Assembly (NCBI GenBank): GCA_032622095.1
Contig: CP136067.1
Location: 80,814,705-80,878,704, forward strand
DNA length: 64,000 nt
Direction: 5' to 3'
Origin: Siphonodentalium dalli
Lineage: Eukaryota; Mollusca; Scaphopoda; Gadilida; Siphonodentaliidae
Part shown: positions 36,701 to 40,270 of the stretch, in pieces
How positions within the stretch are numbered: position 1 is the stretch's first letter
Layout of the letters: the number at the start of each line of letters is the position of its first letter
Notes under the pieces: model-generated
The model's database searches: none
What the model was told of the DNA's origin: nothing
What the model saw: the letters and a program-made list of their open reading frames with translations, nothing else
Position numbers and translations under genes: made by a program

Positions 36701-37286
36701 CGAACCGTACGAGATTTGATTCAAATCGAAACTGCCGCAATGATTCAATTCGGTTAAAAATCATTTCTCGAGATTCAGGTTGTATTGACCCTTTGAGTTG
36801 GACCAACACCACCTGTCACTAAATGCAAATCTACATTGTACTGTTCACATGCACATTATAAAACTATCGACTATATATATCTTGAAATTACGTTATTGTA
36901 GCATTTATAAAATTTATAAAATGATTACAAAATACAATCCCAATTTATTCAAAGCATTTTATTGTTATCATAATACCAAAAGTGCATAACAAATCAGTAC
37001 AGAACATTGCTTGTCTGAACTTGGAAACTATTTATTTTGAGCAATTTTAAGACTGTTAGCATGATTTTCTTGAAACTATTTTCTGACATATTCAATCTAT
37101 TAGGCCAAAAACATTAATGAAAGTCATCTTTGATGTACAACCCTTGTTTTTCTTTACAGATTCACTGCAGAATTCAAGAATCATAATGTCGATGTGTTCA
37201 TTGATAAACAGTCAGGACCGACAACTGGGAACCAAACTCCAAAAATATCTCGTAGAGGGAACAAGATGGAGATCAGTGCTCTATAG
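654..37286 (+). CDS. MYO1B: Class I unconventional myosin, Myo1b-like (3' part, 19 exons, 5' end outside window)
   Basis: Joined exons: 654-758, 2632-2694, 5864-6058, 6628-6742, 7692-7747, 10074-10139, 10867-10934, 11964-12180, 18031-18180, 20025-20093, 20714-20800, 23611-23697, 26699-26860, 28550-28681, 30167-30273, 32003-32141, 33175-33327, 34508-34644, 37160-37286. They total 2232 coding bases (744 residues) plus TAG, with every intron GT-AG and all phases compatible. The protein is a single-headed membrane-linked actin motor: motor from relay helix to converter (residues 1-295), six IQ motifs (about 311-463), TH1 tail (about 481-744). Family knowledge: Myo1b binds actin through the head, calmodulin through the IQs and acidic phospholipids through TH1, and acts in membrane tension and trafficking. 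Six IQs and the C-terminal tail pattern favour the Myo1a/b subfamily; an invertebrate gene may be co-orthologous to both. Vertebrate Myo1b is about 1136 residues, so roughly 390 N-terminal residues are missing upstream. Confidence 0.95.
759..2631 (+). other. Intron 1 of window
   Basis: AT-rich intron. The only clear structure is the 42-bp tandem repeat at 1664-1798. Short open frames at 1261-1482, 1657-1923 and 1960-2193 have no recognisable motif. Confidence 0.8.
1664..1798. repeat. Three-copy tandem repeat, 42-bp unit
   Basis: Units start at 1664, 1706 and 1757 with GATGTGATGCGATGACCAGA. The last two are separated by a 9-base partial repeat (GATGTAATA). Copies differ at a few positions. 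Confidence 0.9.
2632..2694 (+). CDS. MYO1B: Myosin exon 2 of window: relay loop region
   Basis: Acceptor ttttcag, donor AAG|gtttgt; 21 codons, phase 0-0. It reads [12 protein letters not shown] then SIICDLIEK, matching the myosin I 'EWTxIDYFNN...CDLIE' block after the relay helix. Confidence 0.94.
2890..2919 (+). other. G-run cluster, possible G-quadruplex
   Basis: Three runs of 6, 6 and 7 G separated by TT, on the sense strand inside intron 2. Runs this long can supply four G-tracts. Structure is a prediction only. Confidence 0.4.
3290..3600. repeat. Diverged copy of the 151-bp 'GGAACCAAATTTGGT' repeat
   Basis: Contains GATAACTTTAGTTTGG twice, each followed by a GGAAC(C/T)AAATTTGGTA(T/C)GTGAGTTT block, as in the array at 21870-22745. 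Confidence 0.7.
3899..5184. repeat. Minisatellite, 32-bp unit, about 40 copies, in intron 2
   Basis: The unit is TAAACTGAACTGGTGCCCAT followed by CACTCCTCCAGA. The spacing is 32 bp except where TATAAACT adds 2 bp. Marker variants (CCCCTCC, then GATATAAACT one unit later) recur near 4210, 4596 and 4886, spacings of 386 and 290 bp (12 and 9 units plus 2), so blocks of units were copied together. Confidence 0.97.
5370..5711. mobile_element. Fold-back element with long inverted arms
   Basis: Arms 5389-5530 and about 5555-5692 are inverted copies (GGGACCATCTCCTTTTATAC against its complement). The right end ...GTCCCCCCTTTAA suggests a TTAA border; the left end is eroded. A one-armed relative lies at 9683-9850. 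Confidence 0.75.
5712..5826. repeat. Short hairpin just upstream of exon 3
   Basis: Inverted arms around ATGCATGCAT (ACAGTTATAAC...AAAGTTTAAGACAAATT against AATTTGTCTCCAAACTTT...GTTATAACTG). It ends 37 bp before the exon 3 acceptor. Confidence 0.7.
5864..6058 (+). CDS. MYO1B: Myosin exon 3 of window: lower 50K region
   Basis: Acceptor tttgtag, donor GAT|gtaagt; 65 codons, phase 0-0. It contains [20 protein letters not shown], a nearly invariant myosin block (L-D-E-E-C), then KLNENCC and the HFAGD segment that starts the strand before 'VxYxVEGF'. An open frame from 5885 to 6088 starts at an internal ATG of this exon and reads into the intron, so it is not a separate gene. Confidence 0.96.
6628..6742 (+). 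CDS. MYO1B: Myosin exon 4 of window: [16 protein letters not shown] block
   Basis: Acceptor taaccag, donor G|gtaggt; 115 bases, phase 0 in and phase 1 out. It reads [20 protein letters not shown], then [19 protein letters not shown]. This is the standard myosin motor block before loop 2. Confidence 0.95.
6955..7470 (-). repeat. Reverse-oriented fragment of the AAGATGGC satellite family
   Basis: Contains GCAGCCATCTTGGATTTTAC and GCGGCCATCTTGGATTTTAA and ends AAGTTGAGCTACAGTG, the complement of the left border of the arrays at 56791 and 60480. Confidence 0.8.
7692..7747 (+). CDS. MYO1B: Myosin exon 5 of window: loop 2 region (56-base exon)
   Basis: Acceptor tatgcag, donor AAG|gtcagt; 56 bases, phase 1 in, phase 0 out. 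With the split glycine it reads [19 protein letters not shown], a basic loop followed by the actin-binding 'GTQFK' segment. A TTAA-flanked repeat begins only 26 bp after the donor, at 7774. Confidence 0.93.
7774..8068. mobile_element. TTAA-flanked inverted-repeat element (family T4)
   Basis: Begins TTAAACCTTTCTTTACTAAA and ends TAGTAAAGGAATGGTTAA. Inside is the family core (CATTCAGTTATA, ATTATTCGTCTGGAGGGATG, AATAAGTTCAACAAATG). No coding capacity. Confidence 0.75.
8081..8840. mobile_element. Non-autonomous element, piggyBac-like ends
   Basis: TTAA then CCCTTTGAACCC on the left; GGGTTCAAAGGG then TTAA on the right. TTAA target duplication plus a CCC-start inverted repeat is the piggyBac-type signature. 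The interior has a direct repeat of about 100 bp (near 8367 and 8553) and CATGCGC motifs. The 110- and 95-residue open frames inside match nothing I know. Confidence 0.8.
9092..9365. mobile_element. TTAA-flanked double-hairpin element (family P1)
   Basis: Ends TTAACAATTCCATGACTGG and GGGTTAAGG. Inside are two tandem hairpins built from GCATTCTCTTATATATGCGA, separated by a linker containing TAACAATATTTACCTTGACC. Confidence 0.85.
9683..9850. repeat. One-armed relative of the 5370-5711 fold-back
   Basis: Starts TTAAAGGGGTACTGTAAAC and carries GGGACCATCTCCTTTTATAC and ACAACATGGTAATTATAATG, as in the left arm of the intron 2 element. Confidence 0.75.
10074..10139 (+). CDS. MYO1B: Myosin exon 6 of window: actin-binding helix to SH2 region
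   Basis: Acceptor ttgacag, donor AAG|gtaggt; 22 codons, phase 0-0. It reads [20 protein letters not shown] then IK. The NPxYIRCIKPN signature continues in the next exon. Confidence 0.95.
10140..10866 (+). other. Intron 6 of window, no features seen
   Basis: AT-rich, with homopolymer runs near 10555 and 10630 only. Confidence 0.7.
10867..10934 (+). CDS. MYO1B: Myosin exon 7 of window: KPN signature and SH1/SH2 helices
   Basis: Acceptor tttcag, donor GG|gtgagt; 68 bases, phase 0 in, phase 2 out. It reads [20 protein letters not shown] then YLG. It corresponds to the reactive-thiol helix region of conventional myosins, here without the SH1 cysteine, as in class I myosins. Confidence 0.95.
11190..11445. 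mobile_element. Diverged P1 double-hairpin element
   Basis: GCGCTGGTGGAGCCTTAAAG on the left, two TATATGTGAGG / CTCGCATATA hairpins, and CAGTCATGGAAGGATTAA on the right. The outer left border is eroded. Confidence 0.75.
11964..12180 (+). CDS. MYO1B: Myosin exon 8 of window: converter
   Basis: Acceptor attacag, donor ACG|gtatgt; 217 bases, phase 2 in, phase 0 out. It reads [20 protein letters not shown], then [16 protein letters not shown], and ends [18 protein letters not shown]. These are the converter and the 'FGxSKIFI' strand that leads into the lever arm. An open frame from 11824 runs through the exon and into intron 8, but the splice sites and homology fix the real limits. Confidence 0.96.
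12492..12682 (+). repeat. Left inverted terminal repeat of the DIRS-like element
   Basis: Begins CATATTTCCGCTAAAGGAAG and ends CTCGTCAGTTTATTTT, where identity to the complement of the right repeat stops. Confidence 0.85.
13130..13990. repeat. Diverged tandem duplication inside the DIRS-like element
   Basis: Segments from about 13145 and about 13690 are alignable: ACTTTGTTGTTTTATGGTTC against ACTTTGTGTTTTCTGTTTC, and GACAGAGATTGATATTG against GACAGGGATTGACATCG. Offset is about 540 bp. Confidence 0.65.
15745..16230. repeat. Two diverged copies of a unit of about 260 bp inside the DIRS-like element
   Basis: CATGTTCTCTG(A/T)GGGG, TGGGCGCAGCTTT and TTCTGACATG(A/G)TCTCATGA recur in the same order at about 15750-15870 and 16010-16130, followed by TATA-rich stretches. 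Confidence 0.75.
16772..17008 (+). pseudogene. Open frame in the DIRS-like element, possible decayed polymerase fragment
   Basis: 78 codons. The stretch [18 protein letters not shown] resembles the 'LVxxDLxxAGF' segment of DIRS-type reverse transcriptases by eye. It sits upstream of the internal complementary region, where DIRS coding sequence is expected. No catalytic DD motif is visible upstream, so this is weak. Confidence 0.25.
17158..17252 (+). repeat. Internal complementary region of the DIRS-like element
   Basis: Left half (TTCAGTGTGAACGGCTTCCT, TTAGCGGAAATATGA) is the complement of the element's left tip. Right half (TATATTTCCTTAAAGAAAGC, CTGAACACTGAACTAT) is the complement of its right tip. 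The two tips are thus joined here as in a circle junction. Confidence 0.8.
17318..17532 (+). repeat. Right inverted terminal repeat of the DIRS-like element
   Basis: Begins AAAATAAACTGACGAGATTC and ends ATATCATATT. It is about 24 bp longer than the left repeat because of an AT-rich tail. Confidence 0.85.
17586..17802. mobile_element. TA-flanked hairpin MITE (family M2), intron 8
   Basis: TA target duplications at 17584-85 and 17803-04. Ends CAGTAATGCTCTAA and GCATTTAATACTG. The whole element is one near-perfect hairpin through CATCGGAAAGCTC, inserted in a T4 repeat. The TA duplication and CAGT start fit Tc1/mariner-type MITEs. Confidence 0.88.
17805..17998. mobile_element. Right part of a T4 element, ending 32 bp before exon 9
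   Basis: Contains CAACATTTCCCACCAATGAA, CCAAATGAATAATAG and GGATGGGAGAATACATTTAG, and ends AAAGGGTTAA at 17998. Confidence 0.75.
18031..18180 (+). CDS. MYO1B: Myosin exon 9 of window: lever arm start, IQ1 and first half of IQ2
   Basis: Acceptor tttaaaag after a T-run, donor TGG|gtaagt; 50 codons, phase 0-0. It starts [22 protein letters not shown]1 is about residues 311-325 ([12 protein letters not shown]). The exon ends [11 protein letters not shown], the first half of IQ2. A TTAA-flanked repeat ends 32 bp before the exon (17998). Confidence 0.95.
18181..19000 (+). other. Intron 9, first part
   Basis: Contains a 41-bp direct duplication (ATGATGTGGATGTAATTTGG at 18509-18590) and a TTTGCCAAA-rich stretch (18660-18725) opening with CAGGGTCCGCGTTGG, possibly one end of a hAT-like element. 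No matching right end was found. Confidence 0.5.
19001..19795. repeat. Minisatellite, about 31-bp unit, intron 9
   Basis: About 26 units of the form CATAACCATAACCTAATC plus (C/T)GACAACCAGGCT. Two alternating variants (AATAAGACATCCGGGCTCAT and ATCTGATAACCAGACTCATA) form higher-order pairs. Confidence 0.93.
20025..20093 (+). CDS. MYO1B: Myosin exon 10 of window: second half of IQ2, first half of IQ3
   Basis: Acceptor gtgacag, donor AAG|gtaagg; 23 codons, phase 0-0. It reads [20 protein letters not shown] then GWK. The intron cuts the IQ motif after G-W-K, the same position used by the next two IQ exons. Confidence 0.94.
20443..20696. mobile_element. Double-hairpin element (family H3), 17 bp before exon 11
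   Basis: Ends CAAGCCTTGAAATAG and CTATTTCAAGGCTTG. Inside, two tandem hairpins of about 100 bp, each CAGAATGAGGTCCCCAGAGG to its complement. The two halves are also inverted copies of each other. No clear target duplication at this copy, unlike two others. Confidence 0.9.
20714..20800 (+). CDS. MYO1B: Myosin exon 11 of window: 87-base IQ cassette (IQ3/IQ4)
   Basis: Acceptor attgtag, donor AAG|gtaaac; exactly 29 codons, phase 0-0. It starts [13 protein letters not shown] and ends [13 protein letters not shown]. Skipping it would join GWK to AR again and remove one IQ unit without a frame change. It shares 22 of 29 residues with exon 12. A 254-bp double-hairpin transposon ends 17 bp before the exon, so branch point and pyrimidine tract must lie partly in or across that element. 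The donor gtaaac is weaker than its neighbours. Alternative use is inferred, not shown. Confidence 0.94.
20869..21116. mobile_element. P1 double-hairpin element
   Basis: Hairpins with AAGAGAATACACTGGC and GCATTCTCTTATATA; linker CTAACAATATTTACCTTGAC; right end TCATGTAAGGGTTAA. Confidence 0.8.
21117..21780 (+). other. Intron 11 stretch with no feature
   Basis: AT-rich sequence in which I see no repeat, motif or exon. Confidence 0.6.
21845..22745. repeat. Five-unit tandem repeat of about 151 bp with (TCCG) microsatellite
   Basis: Opens with a hairpin ATGTTTACCCATACCATGTA / TGGTAAACAT and a CCGTCCGTCTGT tract (21909-21977). Then five units follow, each with GATAACTCAAACATTTTTTA, GGAACCAAATTTGGTATGTG, CAGATCGAGTTCGAATATGG and GAGTTATGGCCCTTTTTCG. 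The last unit is diverged. Fragments recur at 3290, 25545 and 30490. Confidence 0.9.
23181..23347. mobile_element. Short TTAA-flanked element
   Basis: TTAACCCTTCTATATTG on the left, GCCAAGGGATGGGTTAA on the right. A related segment lies at 26345-26515 (same GCCAAGGGATGGGTTAA and CTGCCGATCGTGATCGGCCT). Confidence 0.6.
23611..23697 (+). CDS. MYO1B: Myosin exon 12 of window: 87-base IQ cassette (IQ4/IQ5)
   Basis: Acceptor atttcag, donor CAG|gtgagg; 29 codons, phase 0-0. It starts [13 protein letters not shown] and ends [13 protein letters not shown]. It is a paralogue of exon 11, most simply a tandem exon duplication. In vertebrate Myo1b the IQ4/IQ5 region is also encoded by separately skipped 29-codon exons. 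Confidence 0.95.
24032..24316. mobile_element. P1 double-hairpin element, intron 12
   Basis: CCCTTTCATGACGGGAGTTG on the left, several TCTCTTATATATGTGAAGC blocks with an extra linker copy (GGCTTACAAGATCAATATTG twice), and GAGTTATGGAAGGGTTAA on the right. Confidence 0.82.
24317..26260 (+). other. Intron 12 stretch, mostly featureless
   Basis: Holds an imperfect hairpin at 25150-25302 (CAAATCTTTTATCGAACTAG against CATTCGATAAAAGATTC) and a fragment of the 151-bp repeat at 25545-25690. No exon seen. Confidence 0.6.
26275..26360. repeat. P1 fragment
   Basis: GTGGTGCAGCATTACAGATC then CAGTGCATTCTCTTATATAA; only the left end is present. Confidence 0.65.
26699..26860 (+). CDS. MYO1B: Myosin exon 13 of window: IQ5/IQ6 and lever-tail junction
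   Basis: Acceptor ttccag, donor ATG|gtcagt; 54 codons, phase 0-0. It starts [13 protein letters not shown], completing IQ5. IQ6 follows at residues 446-463 ([18 protein letters not shown]), in which the usual R before G is T. It ends in a hydrophobic stretch [17 protein letters not shown] leading into TH1. Confidence 0.94.
27650..27735. repeat. T4 fragment
   Basis: AATAGACCATTCCAATTTAT, then GAATGGGAGAATCTATTCAG and AAGGGTTATAAAC; right end only. Confidence 0.65.
27952..28385. mobile_element. Decayed H3 double-hairpin element, intron 13
   Basis: Begins GTCTGTCATTTGCAGAATGA and ends CATTCTGTAAATGACAGACA, with about 190 bp of unrelated sequence between the two hairpins and many mismatches. 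Confidence 0.75.
28550..28681 (+). CDS. MYO1B: Myosin exon 14 of window: TH1 start
   Basis: Acceptor attgcag, donor CGG|gtgagt; 44 codons, phase 0-0. It reads [20 protein letters not shown] and ends [10 protein letters not shown]. 'LPSxSP' and 'IFHxWRCxKYR' are typical of the Myo1a/b TH1 start. A TTAA-flanked element starts 33 bp after the donor (28715). Confidence 0.94.
28715..29390. mobile_element. TTAA-flanked element (family T5), intron 14
   Basis: TTAAAGGCCCACTTAATTTT on the left; ATTAGGTGGCCCTTTAA on the right. A separate perfect-looking hairpin (GCGAGAGGCGAGAGATGTCG / ACGTCTCTCGCCTCG) sits in the middle at 28939-29024. Confidence 0.8.
29715..29899. mobile_element. Short TTAA-flanked element, 185 bp
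   Basis: TTAACCTCTTTGCTGC on the left, GCAGTGAAGAGGTTAA on the right, with ACGTC-rich interior. piggyBac-like insertion signature. Confidence 0.8.
30167..30273 (+). CDS. MYO1B: Myosin exon 15 of window: TH1
   Basis: Acceptor ttcacag, donor AG|gtaagt; 107 bases, phase 0 in, phase 2 out. It reads [20 protein letters not shown], then [15 protein letters not shown]. The 'EKxxASELFKxKK' block is diagnostic for Myo1b-type tails. Confidence 0.94.
30274..32002 (+). other. Intron 15
   Basis: Holds a fragment of the 151-bp repeat family at 30490-30640 (CCCATACCATGTATGGTAC, CGATAACTCAAATATTTTTT) and a diverged repeat opening TTATGCCCCCGACCATCCG at 31250-31700. The rest is featureless. Confidence 0.6.
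32003..32141 (+). CDS. MYO1B: Myosin exon 16 of window: TH1, PH-like domain start
   Basis: Acceptor tttacag, donor AAG|gtgtgt; 139 bases, phase 2 in, phase 0 out. It reads [20 protein letters not shown] and ends [16 protein letters not shown]. The basic KINRTNAK loop corresponds to the first loop of the PH-like fold, which in class I myosins holds the lysine and arginine that bind phosphoinositides; that role is family knowledge. Confidence 0.94.
32330..32804. mobile_element. T5 element, intron 16
   Basis: TTAAAGATCCACTTAATTTT on the left; AATTAAGTGTGCCTTTAA on the right. An inner hairpin surrounds TAACTCTATCTTTAAGATAT. Confidence 0.82.
32923..33152. mobile_element. T4 element ending about 20 bp before exon 17
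   Basis: Starts TTAACCCTTTCTTCACTAAA; contains CATTTCACACCAATGAATAG and CCAAATGAATAATAGAC; ends AATCCATTTAGTAAA just before the exon 17 pyrimidine tract. Confidence 0.75.
33175..33327 (+). CDS. MYO1B: Myosin exon 17 of window: PH-like core strands
   Basis: Acceptor attgcag, donor CAT|gtaagt; 51 codons, phase 0-0. It reads [20 protein letters not shown], then [20 protein letters not shown] and IVVFQLKH, the beta-rich PH-like core. Repeats crowd both sides: one ends about 20 bp before the acceptor, and a 253-bp double hairpin starts 16 bp after the donor. Confidence 0.93.
33344..33596. mobile_element. H3 double-hairpin element with 8-bp target duplication
   Basis: Flanked by ATTTTCAC at 33336-33343 and 33597-33604. 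Ends CAAGCCTTGAAATAG and CTATTTCAAGGCTTG. Length 253 bp. The 8-bp duplication fits a hAT-superfamily transposase. It begins 16 bp after the exon 17 donor. Confidence 0.93.
33815..33990. mobile_element. Truncated P1 element
   Basis: TTAACCCTTTCATGACGGGA and GCATTAAAGATCCCGTGCCA on the left; one complete hairpin; the second is broken off near 33990. A further left-end scrap lies at 34065-34125. Confidence 0.8.
34508..34644 (+). CDS. MYO1B: Myosin exon 18 of window: TH1, with tandemly repeated donor
   Basis: Acceptor atttcag, donor CA|gtaagt; 137 bases, phase 0 in, phase 2 out. It reads [20 protein letters not shown], then [20 protein letters not shown]. Its last four bases and the donor are the start of a 25-bp unit repeated 14 times (34641-35000). 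Reading past the first donor gives CAG TAA, a stop after one residue, so only the first donor yields the full tail. Confidence 0.93.
34641..35000 (+). repeat. 25-bp tandem array of the exon 18 splice donor, 14 copies
   Basis: The unit is CACAGTAAGTATAAAATGTA plus CTCCT. Units start at 34641, 34666, 34691, 34716, 34741, 34766, 34791, 34822, 34847, 34872, 34897, 34922, 34947 and 34972. The first includes the last four exon bases. Units 7 and 14 share a 6-bp insertion (CACAGTACATGTAAGT) 181 bp apart, showing a 7-unit block duplication. Every unit keeps GTAAGT. Confidence 0.97.
34998..35203. mobile_element. M2 hairpin MITE at the end of the donor array
   Basis: Right end GGGCATTACTG then TA; left end shortened to CTGCTTAATAATCGAC. 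The hairpin centre is GGAAAGCTCTCACTGAGAGC. Confidence 0.88.
35440..36226. mobile_element. hAT-like element nested in T4
   Basis: Ends CAGGCTTTCC and GGAAAGCCTG, flanked by ATAATAG at 35433-35439 and 36227-36233. Seven bases match; an eighth may have mutated. Confidence 0.75.
35727..36194. mobile_element. TTAA-flanked element nested in the hAT-like element
   Basis: TTAACCCTTTCAGTGCCA on the left and TGGCACTGAAAGGGTTAA on the right. Near its right end it holds a single P1-type hairpin (36065-36150). Confidence 0.87.
36296..37159 (+). other. Intron 18, last part
   Basis: AT-rich sequence with no repeat or exon that I can support. Confidence 0.6.
37160..37286 (+). CDS. MYO1B: Myosin terminal exon: TH1 C-terminus and stop
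   Basis: Acceptor tttacag, phase 2 in. It reads [20 protein letters not shown] and ends [13 protein letters not shown], then TAG at 37284-37286. The ending parallels Myo1b tails: a 'VKFIQG' type strand, a basic stretch, then a short hydrophobic end. Confidence 0.94.
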
Positions 37287-37540
37287 CAGCAGTATATAAC
37301 ACAATCTCCGGCATGTTCCATATCAAGATCTGAATGGCAAGACGCGACAACAACAATCGGTTTATTGCATTTGTTAGTTACTGTTTTGTACTTTTGTAAT
37401 TTTGTATAATATTTATATTCTATTTGGTCTGTATTCAGACAAAAGAATTTCTCATAATATTTACAAACTTTTGCCTTAAAGCCTTTAATCGAGTCTTCAC
37501 TTTTTAAAAGCATTTTGCCCAATAAATGACAAATACTGAA
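37287..37540 (+). other. MYO1B: 3' untranslated region of the myosin gene
   Basis: AT-rich sequence after the stop, ending near the AATAAA at 37521. The 3' end is estimated from the signal only. No competing AATAAA lies between stop and this signal. Confidence 0.7.
37521..37526 (+). terminator. Polyadenylation signal AATAAA
   Basis: Canonical hexamer 235 bases after the stop codon. The expected cleavage zone (about 10-30 bases on) overlaps the boundary of a TA-flanked hairpin element that starts at 37547. Confidence 0.75.
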
Positions 37541-37546
37541 CAGTTA

Positions 37547-37732
37547 CAGTAATGCTCTAATTAATCGACCTCTTAACCACAGCAGAATTATGGGTAACTT
37601 TTCAGGATTTAGTCGGAAATATGGCTTGTTGCCATTCATCGGAAAGCTCTCCCCGAGAGCTTTCCGATGTCCCCGAGAGCTTTCCGATGAATGGCAACAA
37701 GCCATATTTCCGATTAATTAAGAGCATTACTG
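37547..37732. mobile_element. M2 hairpin MITE at the myosin 3' end
   Basis: TA, then CAGTAATGCTCTAATTAATC on the left; GAGCATTACTG then TA on the right. The right arm lacks about 40 bp, and the centre has a local duplication (CCCCGAGAGCTTTCCGATG twice). Confidence 0.88.
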
Positions 37733-38098
37733 TATACTGCAAATCTTGCCAGATAATGAGTGTGCGGTAACTTCTCTAATTGACACTTTGCTTCCACAAC
37801 AGAAAGTCTTATTGTTGCCTTCACATCGTTCGACAGCTTGTCATATTTCTTAGATGAATGAGCGAGTCTCTGATAATTTTTTTTTATATTGACTTGATAT
37901 ACGGTTTTAATAACAATCTATGCCATAAAATATGATTAAAATACTATAATTCATCACTATTTGAAACATCTGTGTCTCAGAAGATGCCCACAGAGAAATA
38001 GAAAACTGCTGAAGACTACCCCCCTCTGACACCCAGAATGCAACAGAATTCAAACTTTTTCAATGGAAGGGGAAGAACTCTATCTTTAATATATATAT

Positions 38099-38260
38099 AG
38101 GTTATCACCACCATGTGTGTTTCTGAGATCCGTATTCAAGTCGAGCTGCCTTCTCTGGGCAGTCTATCGACGAGTCCGTAGGACGAGTCGATAGACAGCC
38201 CAGAGAAGGCAGCGAGACTTGAATACGGATCTCGGAAACACACAGGGTGATGATAACCAA
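38099..38260. repeat. Long perfect-looking hairpin, about 75-bp arms
   Basis: GGTTATCACCACCATGTGTG, GATCCGTATTCAAGTC and CTGCCTTCTCTGGGC are each matched by complements in reverse order, around a centre GACGAGTCCGTAGGACGAGTC. Confidence 0.85.
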
Positions 38261-39168
38261 TTTATCTTACAATTCGTCCCATAAAAATGCAATAAAACTC
38301 AATTTAAAACAGGAACTATTTTATTACGCTCAACACACAACGTACACAATTCTCAGCACGCGACGTTGTGATAAGTCAAATTCTGAGAAATTCACGTCAC
38401 TATTCAAATTCACTTTGGCTGGAATCCGATTCAATGAAAAGGCGACGATATTTTCGTTTCATATGTTCGACATAATGTCACTTTTAACAGGATAATTGTA
38501 TTATTTTATGGTGCAATCTCCTTGGATAGTGATAGTGTTGGCGAGAGGCATTGCCGGAGATGACTGTCCATTCAGAGTTTTGGTGAATTTTGAACTTTCC
38601 GACACTTCGACAATCGAGTTCTGACTCGCACTAAAATAACCCATTTAGAGGAAATGCAATAAATCACGGACTTTTTGTAAGTATTCTGTTTTATATCCTT
38701 AACATAAGATAAAATTAATTTGATTTTCCCTTCTGTATTTTATCGAATAAAAAATGCGTTCAGTAGCTTTTGATCAAGACCGTACTGAAATACGGGGAAT
38801 TCCCTACTTCGCTAAAATAGAAATTGCCAAAATAGTCCGTATTCGTGCGCGCTGTAAACAATGTGTAAACTTCGTTACTTTTTCGATTTCCAAACATTTT
38901 TGGGTGGTTATTTTGAGCTTTTTTGGCCCTGTCCACATTTTGTCAACTTTATTGAACTAATTATTGATTATTTTACATTCGTAGCACATGAGTATATTAT
39001 TTTACGACTTTTAGTTGGTTATTTAGACGTTTTGTTTTGAAAACAAGCCAGTTGTCGAAACGCACGTGCACCAGCTGTTGCCATCGAAGATATCCTTGTT
39101 GCCATCCAGGATACAAGATCGGAAACCGCCTTGTATTTGATGAAATATAGCTATATTGTAAGATAAAT
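38261..39168. mobile_element. Possible inverted-repeat insertion inside T5
   Basis: Bounded by TTATCTTACAAT (38263) and ATTGTAAGATAAAT (39155). Only about 12 bp of inverted repeat and no clear target duplication. The open frames inside show no recognisable motif. Confidence 0.4.
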
Positions 39169-39663
39169 AGTGTTATTCCCCCTGCATTGAAAATAATACT
39201 GATTTTACTTCAATCTTGATGACAAAACTCAACAAAAACAATATGTCCACAGTTTATTACACCGGATAAGTTGATAATACAATGTTTTGGAGCTTCCTCT
39301 TTCAAATGGTATATAATATGGCATATATTTTATATAAAGTAATCTGGGGGTTCGAAAATTAAGTGGGCCTTTATACATGGCACTACTACCATTAATTCTA
39401 TTATTGTTGTATTCACTTATATTATGGTTATTTGAGGATGTTTGGCCAATGGATGTAATTACTCTGTCCCACCCACAGGCCCCTGGGGAAAATATCAGAT
39501 ATACCAATATATACTATACCATGCAGTGACAAGACTCACTGGTCCTATTTTTTTCAGAATCACACCAACTGTCATATACCTTCTAAATTCGCAAAATTAG
39601 TCAAACTATCACTAAATCTATCTTATTGTCTATGAAACCTAACCTACTATCTTTTGACATATA

Positions 39664-39917
39664 CAAGCCTTGAAATAGTGTGTCTGTCATTTGCAGGATG
39701 AGGTTCCCAGAGGGTGAATTTAGTGATGCTACCCCGCATAGCGGGCTAGCATCACCAAATTCACTCTCTGGGAACCTTATTCTGCTGAGGTGTAAGCAGA
39801 ATGAGGCCCCCAGAGGGTGAATTTGGTGATGCTAGCCCACTATGCAGGGTAGCATCACTAAATTCACCCTCTGGGGACCTCATTCTGCAAATGACACGCA
39901 CACTATTTCAAGGCTTG
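39664..39917. mobile_element. H3 double-hairpin element with 8-bp target duplication
   Basis: Flanked by GACATATA at 39656-39663 and 39918-39925. Ends CAAGCCTTGAAATAG and CTATTTCAAGGCTTG. Length 254 bp. Confidence 0.93.
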
Positions 39918-40270
39918 GACATATAACTTGCCAAAATCAAAGGAAGCTAACTTGAGATGTCATACTGAAATCTTGCAAAATCTACTGGAAATTTGGGGGT
40001 AAAACGGGTTGTCAATCTGAGTGTCTCTCTGATATCCTCAATAATTCTAAAAAGTTGATTACTCAGCCAAATTCACACCCAGTGTATGTTACAGGCAATA
40101 AAATGTCCTTTTGTTTGATATGTTACTAGACATAGTCAATTGAAGCATATCTTACCTGTAATTCGCAAGTTCGGTTTTTGTGATCATAATAATTTAATTG
40201 GTATCCGTGTATAATCACTACTTACATGACACCTAGGCTTGCAACCACTTTTTGTCGGTAGGTTTCACTA

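Larger units (their letters stand above)
37868..39372. mobile_element. T5 element split by insertions
   Basis: Left segment (TATATTGACTTGATATACGG ... CTCTATCTTTAATATA) and right segment (TTCCCCCTGCATTGAAAATA ... TTAAGTGGGCCTTTA) together make one T5 copy. About 1.05 kb lies between them. Confidence 0.72.

Noticed and set aside
38160-38195. Possible hammerhead ribozyme: GACGAGTCC GTA GGACGAG resembles the catalytic core layout
   Set aside because: The core needs CTGATGA and GAAA; the sequence has TCGACGA and GAGT. The match is explained by the centre of a long perfect palindrome.
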